Notes: generated by a model not told the origin, from the letters alone. Counted from the stretch's first letter, positions 36,584-45,659 are shown. The stretch: 64,000 nucleotides of DNA from Solitalea canadensis DSM 3403 (GCF_000242635.2 NC_017770.1:2864669-2928668); one strand, 5' to 3'. A program made the numbers and translations.

Positions 36584-37645
36584 TCAGTCTTCTAATTCTT
36601 CTTTTTGCGAAGCATACTTTCTCCATTTTTCTAAACCTTGCTGAAAATCTTCAGGAAGTTCAGTTTCAAAATGGATATATTCTTTTGTTGTCGGGTGAAT
36701 AAAACCCAACGTTTTAGCATGTAAAGCCTGGCGAGGCAATAGTTCGAAACAGTTTTCGACAAACTGCTTATACTTTCCGAATACAGTTCCCTTTAGGATT
36801 TTGTCGCCGCCATAGGTCTCGTCATTAAATAACGGATGACCGATGCTTTTCATATGTGCACGTATCTGATGTGTTCGTCCGGTTTCAAGTTGACACTCAA
36901 TCAACGTTACATAACCTAAACGCTCCAGCACTTTATAATGTGTTACACTCCATTTACCTTTTTCTTCAGTTTCATAAACATCTTGCACTCTGCGATCCTT
37001 CATACTGCGACCAATATAACCGGTTACGGTACCATCTTCCTTTAAATCACCCCACACCAATGCAGTATATTTTCGCGTAATGCTATGATCAAAAAACTGA
37101 CGGGCAAGGTAGGTCATCGAACGCTCATTCTTTGAGATCAATAATAGTCCTGAAGTATCCTTATCTATCCGGTGAACTAAGCCTGGACGACCATCGTTTC
37201 CAGGTAAAGTTGGTAGTTGCTGAAAGTGAAACACCAATGCATTCACCAATGTTCCTGTATAATTCCCGTAACCCGGGTGAACTACCATTCCGGCAGCTTT
37301 ATTCACTACCAAAAGGTCGTTATCCTCATAAACAATAGAAATCGGCAGATCTTCGGGATAAACTTCCGTATCGCGCGGCGGATGAGGCATCACGATGGAA
37401 ATCACATCTGCAGGCTTTACTTTGTAGCTAGCCTTTATGGGTTTATCATTTACCAGTACATTATCTGCCTCAATTGCATTTTGAATACGGTTACGTGATG
37501 CATTTTCAATTTTATGCATCAAAAACTTATCAATACGCAGCAGCGACTGGCCTTTATCAACAACTATTCGCAGATGTTCATATAAGTCACTCGCGCCTTC
37601 GGGTTCATTGTACTCTTCTTCGCTAAATTGGTCGTTTTCCAACAT
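36584..37645 (-). CDS. rluD: RluD-family 23S rRNA pseudouridine synthase
   Basis: The protein has 353 residues. An acidic N-terminal tail is followed by an S4 RNA-binding domain (LRIDKFLMHKIENASRNRIQ, about 36-95) and the RluA/RluD catalytic domain. NDLLVVNKAAGMVVHPG and RPGLVHRIDKDTSGLLLISK carry the catalytic Asp (HRxDKDTSG). TGRTHQIRAHMKSIGHPLFND is the typical substrate-loop region. Family role: pseudouridine formation in helix 69 of 23S rRNA. On the minus strand a TATCTTTG box ends 5 bp before the ATG, implying a leaderless or nearly leaderless mRNA. Confidence 0.93.
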   Translation of the reverse strand: MLENDQFSEEEYNEPEGASDLYEHLRIVVDKGQSLLRIDKFLMHKIENASRNRIQNAIEADNVLVNDKPIKASYKVKPADVISIVMPHPPRDTEVYPEDLPISIVYEDNDLLVVNKAAGMVVHPGYGNYTGTLVNALVFHFQQLPTLPGNDGRPGLVHRIDKDTSGLLLISKNERSMTYLARQFFDHSITRKYTALVWGDLKEDGTVTGYIGRSMKDRRVQDVYETEEKGKWSVTHYKVLERLGYVTLIECQLETGRTHQIRAHMKSIGHPLFNDETYGGDKILKGTVFGKYKQFVENCFELLPRQALHAKTLGFIHPTTKEYIHFETELPEDFQQGLEKWRKYASQKEELED

Positions 37646-37650
37646 GAGCG

Positions 37651-37658
37651 CAAAGATA
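37651..37658 (-). promoter_or_regulatory. -7 promoter box (TATCTTTG) of the rluD-like gene
   Basis: An exact TAnnTTTG on the minus strand, only 5 bp before the ATG at 37645. The candidate insertion at 37660-38004 begins 1 bp further upstream, so the original -33 region may have been replaced. Confidence 0.5.
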
Positions 37659-37659
37659 A

Positions 37660-38004
37660 TTGATTTAACATGTTGTGCGATTTAAAATAATTCAAAAAAA
37701 GCCTAACAGTGCATAATCAGTTTGATGAATTATTTTCTTCCGCCACTTTCAGCAGGACTCACTTTTTTCATGCAGTGTTTTATTTTAAAGGTATTCAAGA
37801 ATGCTGCGCATGTTTTTCTTCAGCAAAAAAAGTAAGCAAAAAATGCTCTCGGCTCAGCCGAGAGACTGCGTACAGTTCTCCGACAGTTAATGCGAGTATT
37901 TAAATCATCTCTTCCGAACTGCACGAGGCGATTTTGGCTTATATGATAACTTAGGCTTTAAATTCACATATGTGTGGAATCAAATCGCACAACGGGTTGA
38001 TTTA
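37660..38004. mobile_element. Candidate MITE-like relic: 12-bp inverted ends inside an 8-bp direct repeat
   Basis: GTTGTGCGATTT (37672-37683) and AAATCGCACAAC (37982-37993) are perfect 12-bp inverted repeats. Just outside them TTGATTTA occurs directly at 37660-37667 and 37997-38004. The 345-bp interior has no complete gene; it has a CTCTCGGC-TCA-GCCGAGAG hairpin and an AGCAAAAAAAGTAAGCAAAA tract. No transposase is present. Spacing between the inverted and direct repeats differs (4 and 3 bp), which is unusual for a clean target duplication. Confidence 0.45.
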
Positions 38005-38147
38005 GCTATATAACTCATTCCTATCAGTAAAGAGCTTCTTCGCTTTTTACAATTAAGGAAAACTTAAAAACGGATAAGTCGTATACAATATACTAAACCA
38101 AAAACCATTAAAATTTCACCAAATCCTCAATGATTAATTTTTCATTT

Positions 38148-39227
38148 ATGAACCAAACCCTTACTAAACTTTTCCTTTCTTCGTTACTATTTCTTTCAAC
38201 ATTCACAGCTGTTGCTCAAAGCGATATTGCTGAAATTGTTAAAGCCGGACCACAAAATGCCACAGCTTTAGCCAATGCCTATATTGAACCTGCCTACAAA
38301 GGTTTTGGGATGGGATTAAACAGTGGATGGTTTAACACCGCCAAGCCTCATAGTTTAGGTGGTTTTGACATAACCTTTACCGGAAATATTGCTTTTGTTC
38401 CTACTGATCAACATTCTTTTGATGTAAGAAGCTTAACATTAGATAACCGCTATATTCAGCCAACGGGGCCAAATTACACAGCTCAAACAGTTGTTGGTAA
38501 AGATGAAGAAGGAGCTCATTTTAACGTTTACAACCCTAATGATCCTATTACTGCCAGCAGAATACCGGTTGGCTCATTTAATATGCCGGGGGGAACTGGA
38601 ATTGGTTTTGTTCCAACTCCTACAGCCCAAATCAATGTTGGTTTAATTAAAGGAACAGAAGTTTCGGTTCGCTTTATTCCTTCTTTCCGCTTTGATAGGG
38701 ATGAGGGTAAAGTAAATTCATATGGATTCGGACTAAAACATGATATCAAACAATGGATCCCGGTTGTTAAAGATATTCCGTTTGACTTGTCAATTGCCGG
38801 ATACTATTCATCCTTAAAATTAACCTATAACCAAGAGTTGAATCCTGATATGGGAACTACCCCCGAGAACAGCAATCTTCCAACCGACTTTTCCAATCAG
38901 CGTTTAGAAACCCGCTTTAATGCTTATAATATTAATGCTATTATATCTAAAAAGATCTCTGTGATTACTTTCTGGGGAAATGTTGGGTATAATCACATTC
39001 ATTCAAAAATCGGTTTGTTTGGTAATTATCCAGTAACTACTCGTTTAGTTCCCACTCCGCAGTACACAGTTTATACCGATCCGGTTGTAATTGATAACAC
39101 AAAAGGCAGTGGAGTTACTGCTCAGGCTGGTTTCAGACTAAAACTCGCATTCTTCACCCTACAAGGAAGCGGAAGCGTTGGTCAGTACCCGACTGTAAAT
39201 GCAGGTTTCGGATTTAGTTTCAGGTAG
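38148..39227 (+). CDS. Predicted outer membrane protein (DUF6588-like)
   Basis: The protein has 359 residues from the ATG at 38148 (MNQTLTKLF); an in-frame ATG at 38130 would add six residues before the signal peptide. The signal ends at AVAQ/S. The mature part opens with IVKAGPQNATALANAYIEPA and FGMGLNSGWFNTAKPHSLGGFD, and amphipathic strands follow at regular spacing (SVRFIPSFRF, FDLSIAGYYSSLKLTY, VITFWGNVGYNHIHSK) to a C-terminal aromatic end (VNAGFGFSFR). This fits a beta-barrel of about 14 strands. Family assignment is from memory of the opening motif and is uncertain. Confidence 0.65.
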   Translation: MNQTLTKLFLSSLLFLSTFTAVAQSDIAEIVKAGPQNATALANAYIEPAYKGFGMGLNSGWFNTAKPHSLGGFDITFTGNIAFVPTDQHSFDVRSLTLDNRYIQPTGPNYTAQTVVGKDEEGAHFNVYNPNDPITASRIPVGSFNMPGGTGIGFVPTPTAQINVGLIKGTEVSVRFIPSFRFDRDEGKVNSYGFGLKHDIKQWIPVVKDIPFDLSIAGYYSSLKLTYNQELNPDMGTTPENSNLPTDFSNQRLETRFNAYNINAIISKKISVITFWGNVGYNHIHSKIGLFGNYPVTTRLVPTPQYTVYTDPVVIDNTKGSGVTAQAGFRLKLAFFTLQGSGSVGQYPTVNAGFGFSFR

Positions 39228-39284
39228 AAAAATACTAATTTGCAGACTTTAAACAGCAGTGATAGTCTGTATATATACATAAAC

Positions 39285-39365
39285 TTGTCATGTTGAGGAA
39301 CGAAGCATCAGGTAGTTTTTAGTTAGTGCTGATGGAACAGATACTTCATTCGTCAACATGACAAA
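39285..39365. repeat. GTCATGTTGAGGAACGAAGCATC inverted repeat
   Basis: The left arm TTGTCATGTTGAGGAACGAA plus GCATC (39285-39309) and the right arm GATACTTCATTCGTCAACAT plus GACAA (39340-39364) pair with three mismatches. Words of this kind recur in intergenic regions of many Bacteroidota genomes. Confidence 0.8.
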
Positions 39366-39389
39366 CATTGATCTCAAAATTCAATCAAT

Positions 39390-40268
39390 TTGCAACTCTC
39401 CATCCATAGTCCGGTTGAACCTATAGAAAATGAGCTATTTAGGCAGAAACAGATCGAAATTTTCATTAAACGTGATGATCTTATTCACCCGTTTATTTCG
39501 GGCAACAAATGGCGCAAACTGAAATACACCCTAGCAGACGCCCGAAGTTTGGATAAAACCCATTTAGTAAGTTTTGGCGGTGCATTTTCCAATCATTTAC
39601 TTGCCTTTGCCTCCGCCGGGGCCAAATTTGGTTTCAAAACTACGGGTATCATCAGGGGCGATGAACCACGCGAATTAAACCATCAGCTTTTTCTTTGCAA
39701 ACAATTTGGGATGAATTTCGTATTCGTTGCCAGAGATGCTTACAGAAATAAAGAACTGCTTTTTGAAGAATACTTTAAAAATGACCGCAATGCCTATTTT
39801 GTAAACGAAGGCGGTTCTGGCCCGTTAGCCCTGCCCGGATGTGCTGAATTACTGGATGAATTACATGAAACTTACGATCACATTTTTTTAGCCTGTGGTA
39901 CCGGTTCAACCTTGGCAGGCATTGCTCAAGGCGCAATACAAAGAAATCTTAAAACTCAAATCAATGGCATTCCTGTTCTTAAAGGAGCTCATTTTTTAGA
40001 AAACGATATCAAAGCACTTATTGGCGATCAAGTTCCATTTACATTGCATTTTGATTACCACCAAGGAGGCTATGCGAAAACGAATCCTGAGTACCTTGAA
40101 TGGCTTTCCAACTTTAACAGAACAGGCTTATTACTGGATCATGTATACACAGGAAAAATGATGAAAGCTGTTTTCGATCTGGCTGAAAATGATTATTTCC
40201 AACCCAACTCAAAAATCCTTACCATACATACCGGCGGACTCATCGGGTTGTTGGGATTGAATAAATGA
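39390..40268 (+). CDS. ACC deaminase / D-cysteine desulfhydrase-family PLP enzyme, TTG start
   Basis: The protein has 292 residues. No ATG precedes the conserved start: the frame is open only from 39372, and TTG at 39390 gives LQLSIHSPVEPIENELF, which fits family N-termini. The PLP Lys lies in SGNKWRKLKYTLADA. SFGGAFSNHLLAFASAG and LACGTGSTLAGIAQGA are the substrate and phosphate loops of fold type II, and KILTIHTGGLIGLLG ends the protein. Members deaminate 1-aminocyclopropane-1-carboxylate or desulfhydrate D-cysteine; the sequence alone does not separate these. Confidence 0.88.
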   Translation: MQLSIHSPVEPIENELFRQKQIEIFIKRDDLIHPFISGNKWRKLKYTLADARSLDKTHLVSFGGAFSNHLLAFASAGAKFGFKTTGIIRGDEPRELNHQLFLCKQFGMNFVFVARDAYRNKELLFEEYFKNDRNAYFVNEGGSGPLALPGCAELLDELHETYDHIFLACGTGSTLAGIAQGAIQRNLKTQINGIPVLKGAHFLENDIKALIGDQVPFTLHFDYHQGGYAKTNPEYLEWLSNFNRTGLLLDHVYTGKMMKAVFDLAENDYFQPNSKILTIHTGGLIGLLGLNK

Positions 40269-40397
40269 TTTCGGGTTTCGGATTAGATTATAAATTGAAG
40301 ATTTAAAAGCAACCCTGAATTATTACGATCTTAACACTTCAAAACCAGTAATCTAAACTCAAGAATCCGTAACACGTAATCCGAAATCCACAATAAA
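40269..40397. repeat. ATCCGTAACACGTAATCCG word repeat, imperfect inverted
   Basis: TTTCGGGTTTCGGATTAGAT on the left and AATCCGTAACACGTAATCCG plus AAATCC on the right are imperfect complements. Same word family as 32402-32790 and 35643-35672. Confidence 0.65.
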
Positions 40398-40492
40398 ACC
40401 CTACATACCAAAATTAATTGTAGTTCAAAAACCAACTTTAAACATTTTAAACCAATTTTTATTTCGGTACAAAAACCTTTAATAAAACATTA

Positions 40493-40524
40493 TTTGGCGG
40501 TTTTCGAATTGTTTTTTAGATTTG
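40493..40524 (+). promoter_or_regulatory. Bacteroidota-type promoter of the lysine aminotransferase gene
   Basis: TTTG (40493-40496) and TAGATTTG (40517-40524) with a 20-bp spacer; the ATG is 16 bp further. This is one of the cleanest sigma-ABfr promoters in the window. Confidence 0.75.
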
Positions 40525-40540
40525 AGAAAACCAATCTCTT

Positions 40541-41872
40541 ATGTATCATTTGAAAATTACGCCTAATGATGTTCATGAAACATTAGGAAAACACATTTTG
40601 GCCGACGGCTTCGATTTGATCTTCGACATGCAGAAAAGTCACGGTTGCTACATCTATGATTCAAAATATGACCGTACGTTTCTCGATTTCTTTACTTGCT
40701 TTGCATCCGTTCCTTTAGGTTACAATCACCCTAAAATGGTAAACGACGAGGAGTTTAAGAAAAGTTTATTAATGGCTGCCATTACCAATCCTTCTAACTC
40801 CGATGTTTATACCCAACAATACGCTGAGTTTGTTGAAACGTTTAGCCGTGTGGGTATTCCATCTTATTTACCTCATGCATTTTTCATTTCGGGAGGTGCT
40901 TTAGCTGTTGAAAATGCATTAAAAACGGCAATGGATTGGAAAGTGCAGAAAAACTTTAAGAAAGGACATCGCGTTGAAAAAGGATTTAAAGTAATTCACT
41001 TTGAACAATCGTTTCACGGACGTTCAGGATATACATTAAGCTTAACCAATACACTTCCGGATAAAACCAAATGGTTTGCACAATTCGACTGGCCTCGAAT
41101 AGTTAATCCAAAACTTACGTTCCCTTATACAGATGATCGTCATGAAGCCGTGATTGAAAGAGAATTGCTTGCCATTAATCAAATAAAACAAGCGTTTATT
41201 GATAATCCGGATGATATCTGCGCGATTATTATTGAGCCAATTCAATCGGAAGGTGGCGATAATCATTTTAGAAGAGAATTCTTAGAAAAACTACGTGAGT
41301 TGTGTGATGAAAATGATGCTTTACTCATATATGATGAAGTGCAAACGGGTGTTGGTTTAACCGGTAAATTCTGGGCTCACGAACATTTTGGTGAAAATGC
41401 TCGTCCTGATATTTTAGCTTTTGGTAAAAAAATGCAGGTATGTGGAATTTTGGCGGGAGGAAAAGTTGATGAAGTTGAAACCAATGTATTTAATGTTCCT
41501 TCGCGTATTAATTCTACCTGGGGTGGTAATTTAGCCGATATGGTTCGTTCAACTAAAGTGCTGCAAATCATTGAGGAGGATAATTTGCTTACCAATTCAA
41601 CAATTGTAGGTAATTACCTGCACGAAAAGCTATTCAATATTGCTGAACATTCTGCTATTGTTTCAAACGTAAGAGGACGCGGCTTAATGAATGCGTTTGA
41701 TTTTCCAACTAAAGAAATGCGTGATAAATTTATTAAACAGGGCATGGAATACAATACCATGTTCCTAGGCTGTGGCGATCGCTCTATACGCTTCCGTCCG
41801 GCATTAATGATGGAGCAAAAACATATTGATGAGGGAATGGAAACTGTTGTAACCATCCTTAACAACATGTAA
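40541..41872 (+). CDS. lat: L-lysine 6-aminotransferase
   Basis: The protein has 443 residues. It is a class III PLP aminotransferase of the lysine-epsilon type: FLDFFTCFASVPLGYNHP, FFISGGALAVENALKTAMDW, HFEQSFHGRSGYTLSLTNT, IIEPIQSEGGDNHFRREF, LIYDEVQTGVGLTGKFW and the PLP lysine in LAFGKKMQVCGI (near residue 297). These match lysine 6-aminotransferases (LAT) rather than ornithine or 4-aminobutyrate enzymes. The product is 2-aminoadipate-6-semialdehyde, a lysine-catabolism or pipecolate/ectoine-type intermediate. It has its own promoter and terminator. Confidence 0.92.
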   Translation: MYHLKITPNDVHETLGKHILADGFDLIFDMQKSHGCYIYDSKYDRTFLDFFTCFASVPLGYNHPKMVNDEEFKKSLLMAAITNPSNSDVYTQQYAEFVETFSRVGIPSYLPHAFFISGGALAVENALKTAMDWKVQKNFKKGHRVEKGFKVIHFEQSFHGRSGYTLSLTNTLPDKTKWFAQFDWPRIVNPKLTFPYTDDRHEAVIERELLAINQIKQAFIDNPDDICAIIIEPIQSEGGDNHFRREFLEKLRELCDENDALLIYDEVQTGVGLTGKFWAHEHFGENARPDILAFGKKMQVCGILAGGKVDEVETNVFNVPSRINSTWGGNLADMVRSTKVLQIIEEDNLLTNSTIVGNYLHEKLFNIAEHSAIVSNVRGRGLMNAFDFPTKEMRDKFIKQGMEYNTMFLGCGDRSIRFRPALMMEQKHIDEGMETVVTILNNM

Positions 41873-41892
41873 ACATACTTACTAAATGGTAA

Positions 41893-41930
41893 CCCCGTTC
41901 CGATTAAACCGGATACGGGGCTTTGCTTTA
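41893..41930 (+). terminator. Terminator of the lysine aminotransferase gene
   Basis: CCCCGTTCCG pairs with CGGATACGGGG (one bulge), followed by CTTTGCTTTATTT. Confidence 0.8.
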
Positions 41931-41974
41931 TTTAGGAAGAGAGAAGAGAATAATTCATTCTCTAAAGTTCTTAA

Positions 41975-43123
41975 TTACGCTATTGCAGTTGTTGTTTTCC
42001 CTTTAGACCCTTCTTTTGATTTTTTCCTTCTACCCCACCAAATCATAAATCCGGTTATCGGCAGACTTGAGGCGACAAGTGACGCACAGAAAGCTAAAAT
42101 TTTCCCGGGCAAACCCAAAACAGCTCCCACATGAATATCATAGTTCATCCGTTGTATTTTGTCGGCTATGGTTGCATTTTTGAACCGACCATACATATGC
42201 TTTACCTCCACCTCTTGTAAGGTATACTGATCGAAATAACGATAATCTCCCTTCCAGTAAGTTGAAGGATCAGGATTAGCCGTTGCGCCAATTGCTGTTG
42301 AATCATTTTCAGGAAAATGAACTTCAATAAGTTTTGCATCCTTGTGTTCGACATTCATTTTATGCCATATCAGATCGATTACGGGTGCATCAAGAGTTGA
42401 TTGCTTTTGTTTTGCTGATAATGGTTCGTAAAAATCAACAGGTTGCTTTCCTCCTGATGAAACCCAGTAAACACTTTTAGCAAACCATTGGAAACCCCAA
42501 ACTAAACCTGTAATGGCAATAAAAATAGCAATCCAAGTCATGTAAAAACCCAGCACATTATGAAGGTCGTAGTTAACCCGTCTCCATTTTGCATCCCATT
42601 TAACAGAAAAACGTTGCTTTCCTGCAGCTTTATTTTTAGGCCACCAAAGCACTAAACCGGAAATCATCATTACCAAAAAGATCAATGTAGCTGAAGCCAC
42701 AATTGGCTGACCAATTGGTGGAGGTAACCATAAGTAAAAATGACCCATGATAATGATTCTGAAAAAATCACTATTCATATCCTTCACTTTTAATACCTCG
42801 CCTGAATACGGATTAATATAAGCGATATAGTAATACTCCGGATCTGCATTATAAAAAGCCACTTGCACTGCATCTGTAGCCGATTGATACGTAACACTAT
42901 GCGGATGTTTATCGGGTAACGCCTTTTCTGCAATCTTCTGAATTGCAGAAGGCGTTAACACCGCTTTTTGTTCTGCCTGAACAAATCGATATGATTGGGT
43001 AAGATCTTCAATCTCACGCTGAAAAGCCAGTATACAGCCTGTAACCCCAAGAAATACAACCAGTAGCCCTGATACAAGCCCCAGCCAGAGATGAAATTTT
43101 CCGATCAGTTTTTTAAAGGTCAT
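41975..43123 (-). CDS. PepSY-associated membrane protein (iron-uptake linked)
   Basis: The protein has 382 residues. Four membrane helices are seen: FHLWLGLVSGLLVVFLGVTG near the start, ASATLIFLVMMISGLVLWWP, a third near FYMTWIAIFIAITGLVWGF, and the last at the C-terminus (SLPITGFMIWWGRRKK). A periplasmic PepSY-type part lies between helices (YIAYINPYSGEVLKVKDM). HLWLG and LHNVLGFY supply histidines as in putative reductases of this family. It follows the siderophore receptor by 9 bp on the same strand, so they form an operon. The likely role is ferric-siderophore reduction or release in the periplasm (inference). Confidence 0.85.
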   Translation of the reverse strand: MTFKKLIGKFHLWLGLVSGLLVVFLGVTGCILAFQREIEDLTQSYRFVQAEQKAVLTPSAIQKIAEKALPDKHPHSVTYQSATDAVQVAFYNADPEYYYIAYINPYSGEVLKVKDMNSDFFRIIIMGHFYLWLPPPIGQPIVASATLIFLVMMISGLVLWWPKNKAAGKQRFSVKWDAKWRRVNYDLHNVLGFYMTWIAIFIAITGLVWGFQWFAKSVYWVSSGGKQPVDFYEPLSAKQKQSTLDAPVIDLIWHKMNVEHKDAKLIEVHFPENDSTAIGATANPDPSTYWKGDYRYFDQYTLQEVEVKHMYGRFKNATIADKIQRMNYDIHVGAVLGLPGKILAFCASLVASSLPITGFMIWWGRRKKSKEGSKGKTTTAIA

Positions 43124-43132
43124 CTGTGATGA

Positions 43133-45523
43133 TTAGAATTTATAACCAATGCTTAAACGGAAGTTAGTTCCCGGTTCTGTTTGCCAGTAATATTCAGATT
43201 TACCGTCAAAATTAACATCGTATGCGGCACCAGAATATAGGTAAGCGTTTAGCAGATTATTAACATTCAGGTTAACATTAAACTTAGTATTTTGCCAAGA
43301 CAGACCACCGTCTAAACGGAAGTAATTAGGCAGCCCTTGTAAATCGTTGGCTCCCCAAGTCCAGGTTGAACGGTCAATTTGCCATTGGTAACCAGCTGAA
43401 GCTCCAAAACCTTTTAACAAACCGTTTATGAAGCGATACGACAACCATGTATTTGTCAAATGCTTTGCGTAACCAGGGATGCGCTGACCTACTAATTCAG
43501 GCGTAACATCTTCCGTAATCTCATTATTGGTAAATGCGTAGTTAAACACGAGGTTTAGACCTTTTACAACTTCACCTTTTACATCCAGCTCAACACCTTT
43601 TGCACGTGTTTGTCCTAGTTGCAAATAAGTTGGCTTGTTTGGATTTGCAGATGAAGGATCTGCTTGGGCAACTCCTTTTTTCGTAATCTGATATACAGAT
43701 GCAGTAGTATTCCAACGGCCACCAAACCAGTCTCTCTTAATACCGAATTCAATATTATTACCAGTGTACGGAGTTACAGCTCCTCCATCAGTTTTTGTAC
43801 CTGATTGAGGAACAAATGCTTCATCATATAAACCATAAACTGAAGTATTTTTATCAATAGATCCACTTAAACCAACACGAGGAGTAAATTTGTTATCATC
43901 AGTTGAATGAGGTCCGCTCCAGTCAGTAATATCTTGTTTTACGATTGTATATCTACCGGCAAGTGTTAAACGCAAAATATTATCAAAAAAGCCCACTTCA
44001 TCTTGCGCATAAAAACCAGCATAACGTAGCAATTCATCGTCACCGGCACGGTCTTTCAAAGGTTTTGATCTATCGAAAGCCGGGAATTGAGCAGTAGTTC
44101 CGTACACCGGGTGGTAAATATTAAATATCTGTGAACTGGTTAACTCAAAACTTTGTCCCCAGTCGGCCATATAACTTTTACGACCTAAATCGACACCTCC
44201 TAAAAATCGGTGAGAAACCGAACCCGTTTTTACATCTCCATTTACAAAAAATTGCCCTACCGTATTATTTCCCTTAGCATCCCAAATACCAACACTTCTT
44301 GTTAAATCTCCATTGGCAGCTAAATTAGAAGGCCACATAGAGCTACCTTGCTGGCCAAAATTAAAATAGGCCAATTGCGTTGTAAACTTCCACTTCGGAC
44401 TAAATTTATGCTCAAATGTTAAAAAGCTGCTGTGGTCATTAATAGAAGTTGTAGGCAAGTTCTTTTCTGTTGTTGTAAAATCACGAGGCAAATCACCGTA
44501 GGTATTCGGAGAGAATACATAAGCAGCACCAATCATTGCCATTTTAGAATACTGATAGGTATATTCAGCAGTGATTGATGTATTATCGTTGAATGAATAT
44601 TTTAATACAGGGGCAACTGTGTAGCGATCGTTCCAATCAAACTGACGGTGCGATTCTTTTAACTGTCCCATTACATTTAAGCGATATTGTAATTTACCAT
44701 TCTTGGTAAGATTGCCATCTAAGTCAACTGTTGCACGATAAGTATTAAAGCTACCCAAACTAATATTAGCTTCACCTTTGTTTACTCCAGTAGGTTTTTT
44801 GGTAACCACGTTGTAAAATCCACTTGGTTCGCCATTAGACATCATAAAGCCTGCAGGCCCTTTAACAAACTCAATACGATCTACAATACTCATATCCTCA
44901 GTTAACGGTCCCCATGGCATTTGTACATTCATACCATTACGAAAAGCGGCAATCTGAGAACCACGCATATTAATAAGAGCATAATTATCCCAATGTTCTA
45001 GTTTTAAAGCACCTGAAACGTTGCGGGTAACCCCTTCCAACATATCGAAAATCTGCTGGTCGGAAATTACTTTATTGGTTACAACCTGAATATTTTGTGG
45101 TAGTTCTTCTAATGGGGTTTCCAAACGTAATGAAGCCGAAGGATTTTTTACCTTATACTTGTTTTTGTTACCAGTTACCACTACTTCACGTAAAGCACTT
45201 GCGCTTTCTTTAAGTGTAAAGTTTAATGTCGCTGTTTCTCCTACTTTAATCGTTACTTCTTTCTCCTGAGTTTCCAAACCCACATAAGAAGCTATAATGG
45301 TGTATGTACCCGGTTGAACTCTTTTTAGCTCAAACCAGCCATTTTCATTGGTACTTGTTCCTTTTGTTGCTCCTTTAATTCCTATGCTTACGAAATCTGC
45401 AGGCTGACCGTCAGCGGTCTTTACATGTCCTTTGATTGATCCAAAGTTAGCTTGTGCCAGCGCTAATATCGGTAAGATCAGTAAAAGATTAAGTGCTAAA
45501 ATCTTGTGTATAAGATATTTCAT
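43133..45523 (-). CDS. TonB-dependent siderophore receptor with N-terminal carboxypeptidase-like domain
   Basis: The protein has 796 residues. A signal peptide (to LALAQ) is followed by a CarboxypepD_reg-like domain (GSIKGHVKTADGQPADFVSI, about 27-110), then the plug: TPLEELPQNIQVVTNKVISD, the siderophore receptor signature, and RIEFVKGPAGFMMSNGEPSGF. The barrel ends YYWQTEPGTNFRLSIGYKF with terminal Phe. The overall class is FhuE/FoxA-like ferric-hydroxamate receptors. The promoter region has three copies of a TTTAGA-N5-TCTAAA-type palindrome. It forms an operon with the downstream PepSY membrane protein. Confidence 0.95.
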   Translation of the reverse strand: MKYLIHKILALNLLLILPILALAQANFGSIKGHVKTADGQPADFVSIGIKGATKGTSTNENGWFELKRVQPGTYTIIASYVGLETQEKEVTIKVGETATLNFTLKESASALREVVVTGNKNKYKVKNPSASLRLETPLEELPQNIQVVTNKVISDQQIFDMLEGVTRNVSGALKLEHWDNYALINMRGSQIAAFRNGMNVQMPWGPLTEDMSIVDRIEFVKGPAGFMMSNGEPSGFYNVVTKKPTGVNKGEANISLGSFNTYRATVDLDGNLTKNGKLQYRLNVMGQLKESHRQFDWNDRYTVAPVLKYSFNDNTSITAEYTYQYSKMAMIGAAYVFSPNTYGDLPRDFTTTEKNLPTTSINDHSSFLTFEHKFSPKWKFTTQLAYFNFGQQGSSMWPSNLAANGDLTRSVGIWDAKGNNTVGQFFVNGDVKTGSVSHRFLGGVDLGRKSYMADWGQSFELTSSQIFNIYHPVYGTTAQFPAFDRSKPLKDRAGDDELLRYAGFYAQDEVGFFDNILRLTLAGRYTIVKQDITDWSGPHSTDDNKFTPRVGLSGSIDKNTSVYGLYDEAFVPQSGTKTDGGAVTPYTGNNIEFGIKRDWFGGRWNTTASVYQITKKGVAQADPSSANPNKPTYLQLGQTRAKGVELDVKGEVVKGLNLVFNYAFTNNEITEDVTPELVGQRIPGYAKHLTNTWLSYRFINGLLKGFGASAGYQWQIDRSTWTWGANDLQGLPNYFRLDGGLSWQNTKFNVNLNVNNLLNAYLYSGAAYDVNFDGKSEYYWQTEPGTNFRLSIGYKF

Positions 45524-45535
45524 TTCGTTAGTTTA

Positions 45536-45552
45536 TTTAGATTTATTAAAAA
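45536..45552. promoter_or_regulatory. Iron-operator-like palindrome, site A
   Basis: TTTAGA-TTTAT-TAAAAA: left arm identical to site C, right arm 4/6. It lies 13 bp upstream of the receptor ATG, within its leader. Confidence 0.4.
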
Positions 45553-45559
45553 TAGATCG

Positions 45560-45567
45560 CAAAAATA
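45560..45567 (-). promoter_or_regulatory. -7 promoter box (TATTTTTG) of the siderophore receptor
   Basis: On the minus strand TATTTTTG matches TAnnTTTG. Operator site B begins 7 bp upstream of it and covers the -33 region; operator site A lies downstream. Confidence 0.5.
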
Positions 45568-45573
45568 CTATTA

Positions 45574-45590
45574 TTTTAAATTATTCTAAA
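45574..45590. promoter_or_regulatory. Iron-operator-like palindrome, site B
   Basis: TTTTAA-ATTAT-TCTAAA: right arm identical to site C, left arm 4/6. It overlaps the expected -33 region of the receptor promoter. Confidence 0.45.
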
Positions 45591-45642
45591 TAAAAATAGG
45601 TTTTGTGATTAATTTTTAGTCAAGCTTAAAACAAGAGAGTTG

Positions 45643-45659
45643 TTTAGAATTAATCTAAA
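45643..45659. promoter_or_regulatory. Iron-operator-like palindrome, site C
   Basis: TTTAGA-ATTAA-TCTAAA, a perfect inverted repeat with 6-bp arms and a 5-bp centre, midway between the divergent receptor and DUF6686-like genes. Confidence 0.55.

Noticed and set aside
37709-37903. ORF of 64 codons inside the candidate MITE
   Set aside because: The translation is Ser/Cys/Phe-rich and covers a hairpin and A-tract; no promoter or family resemblance.
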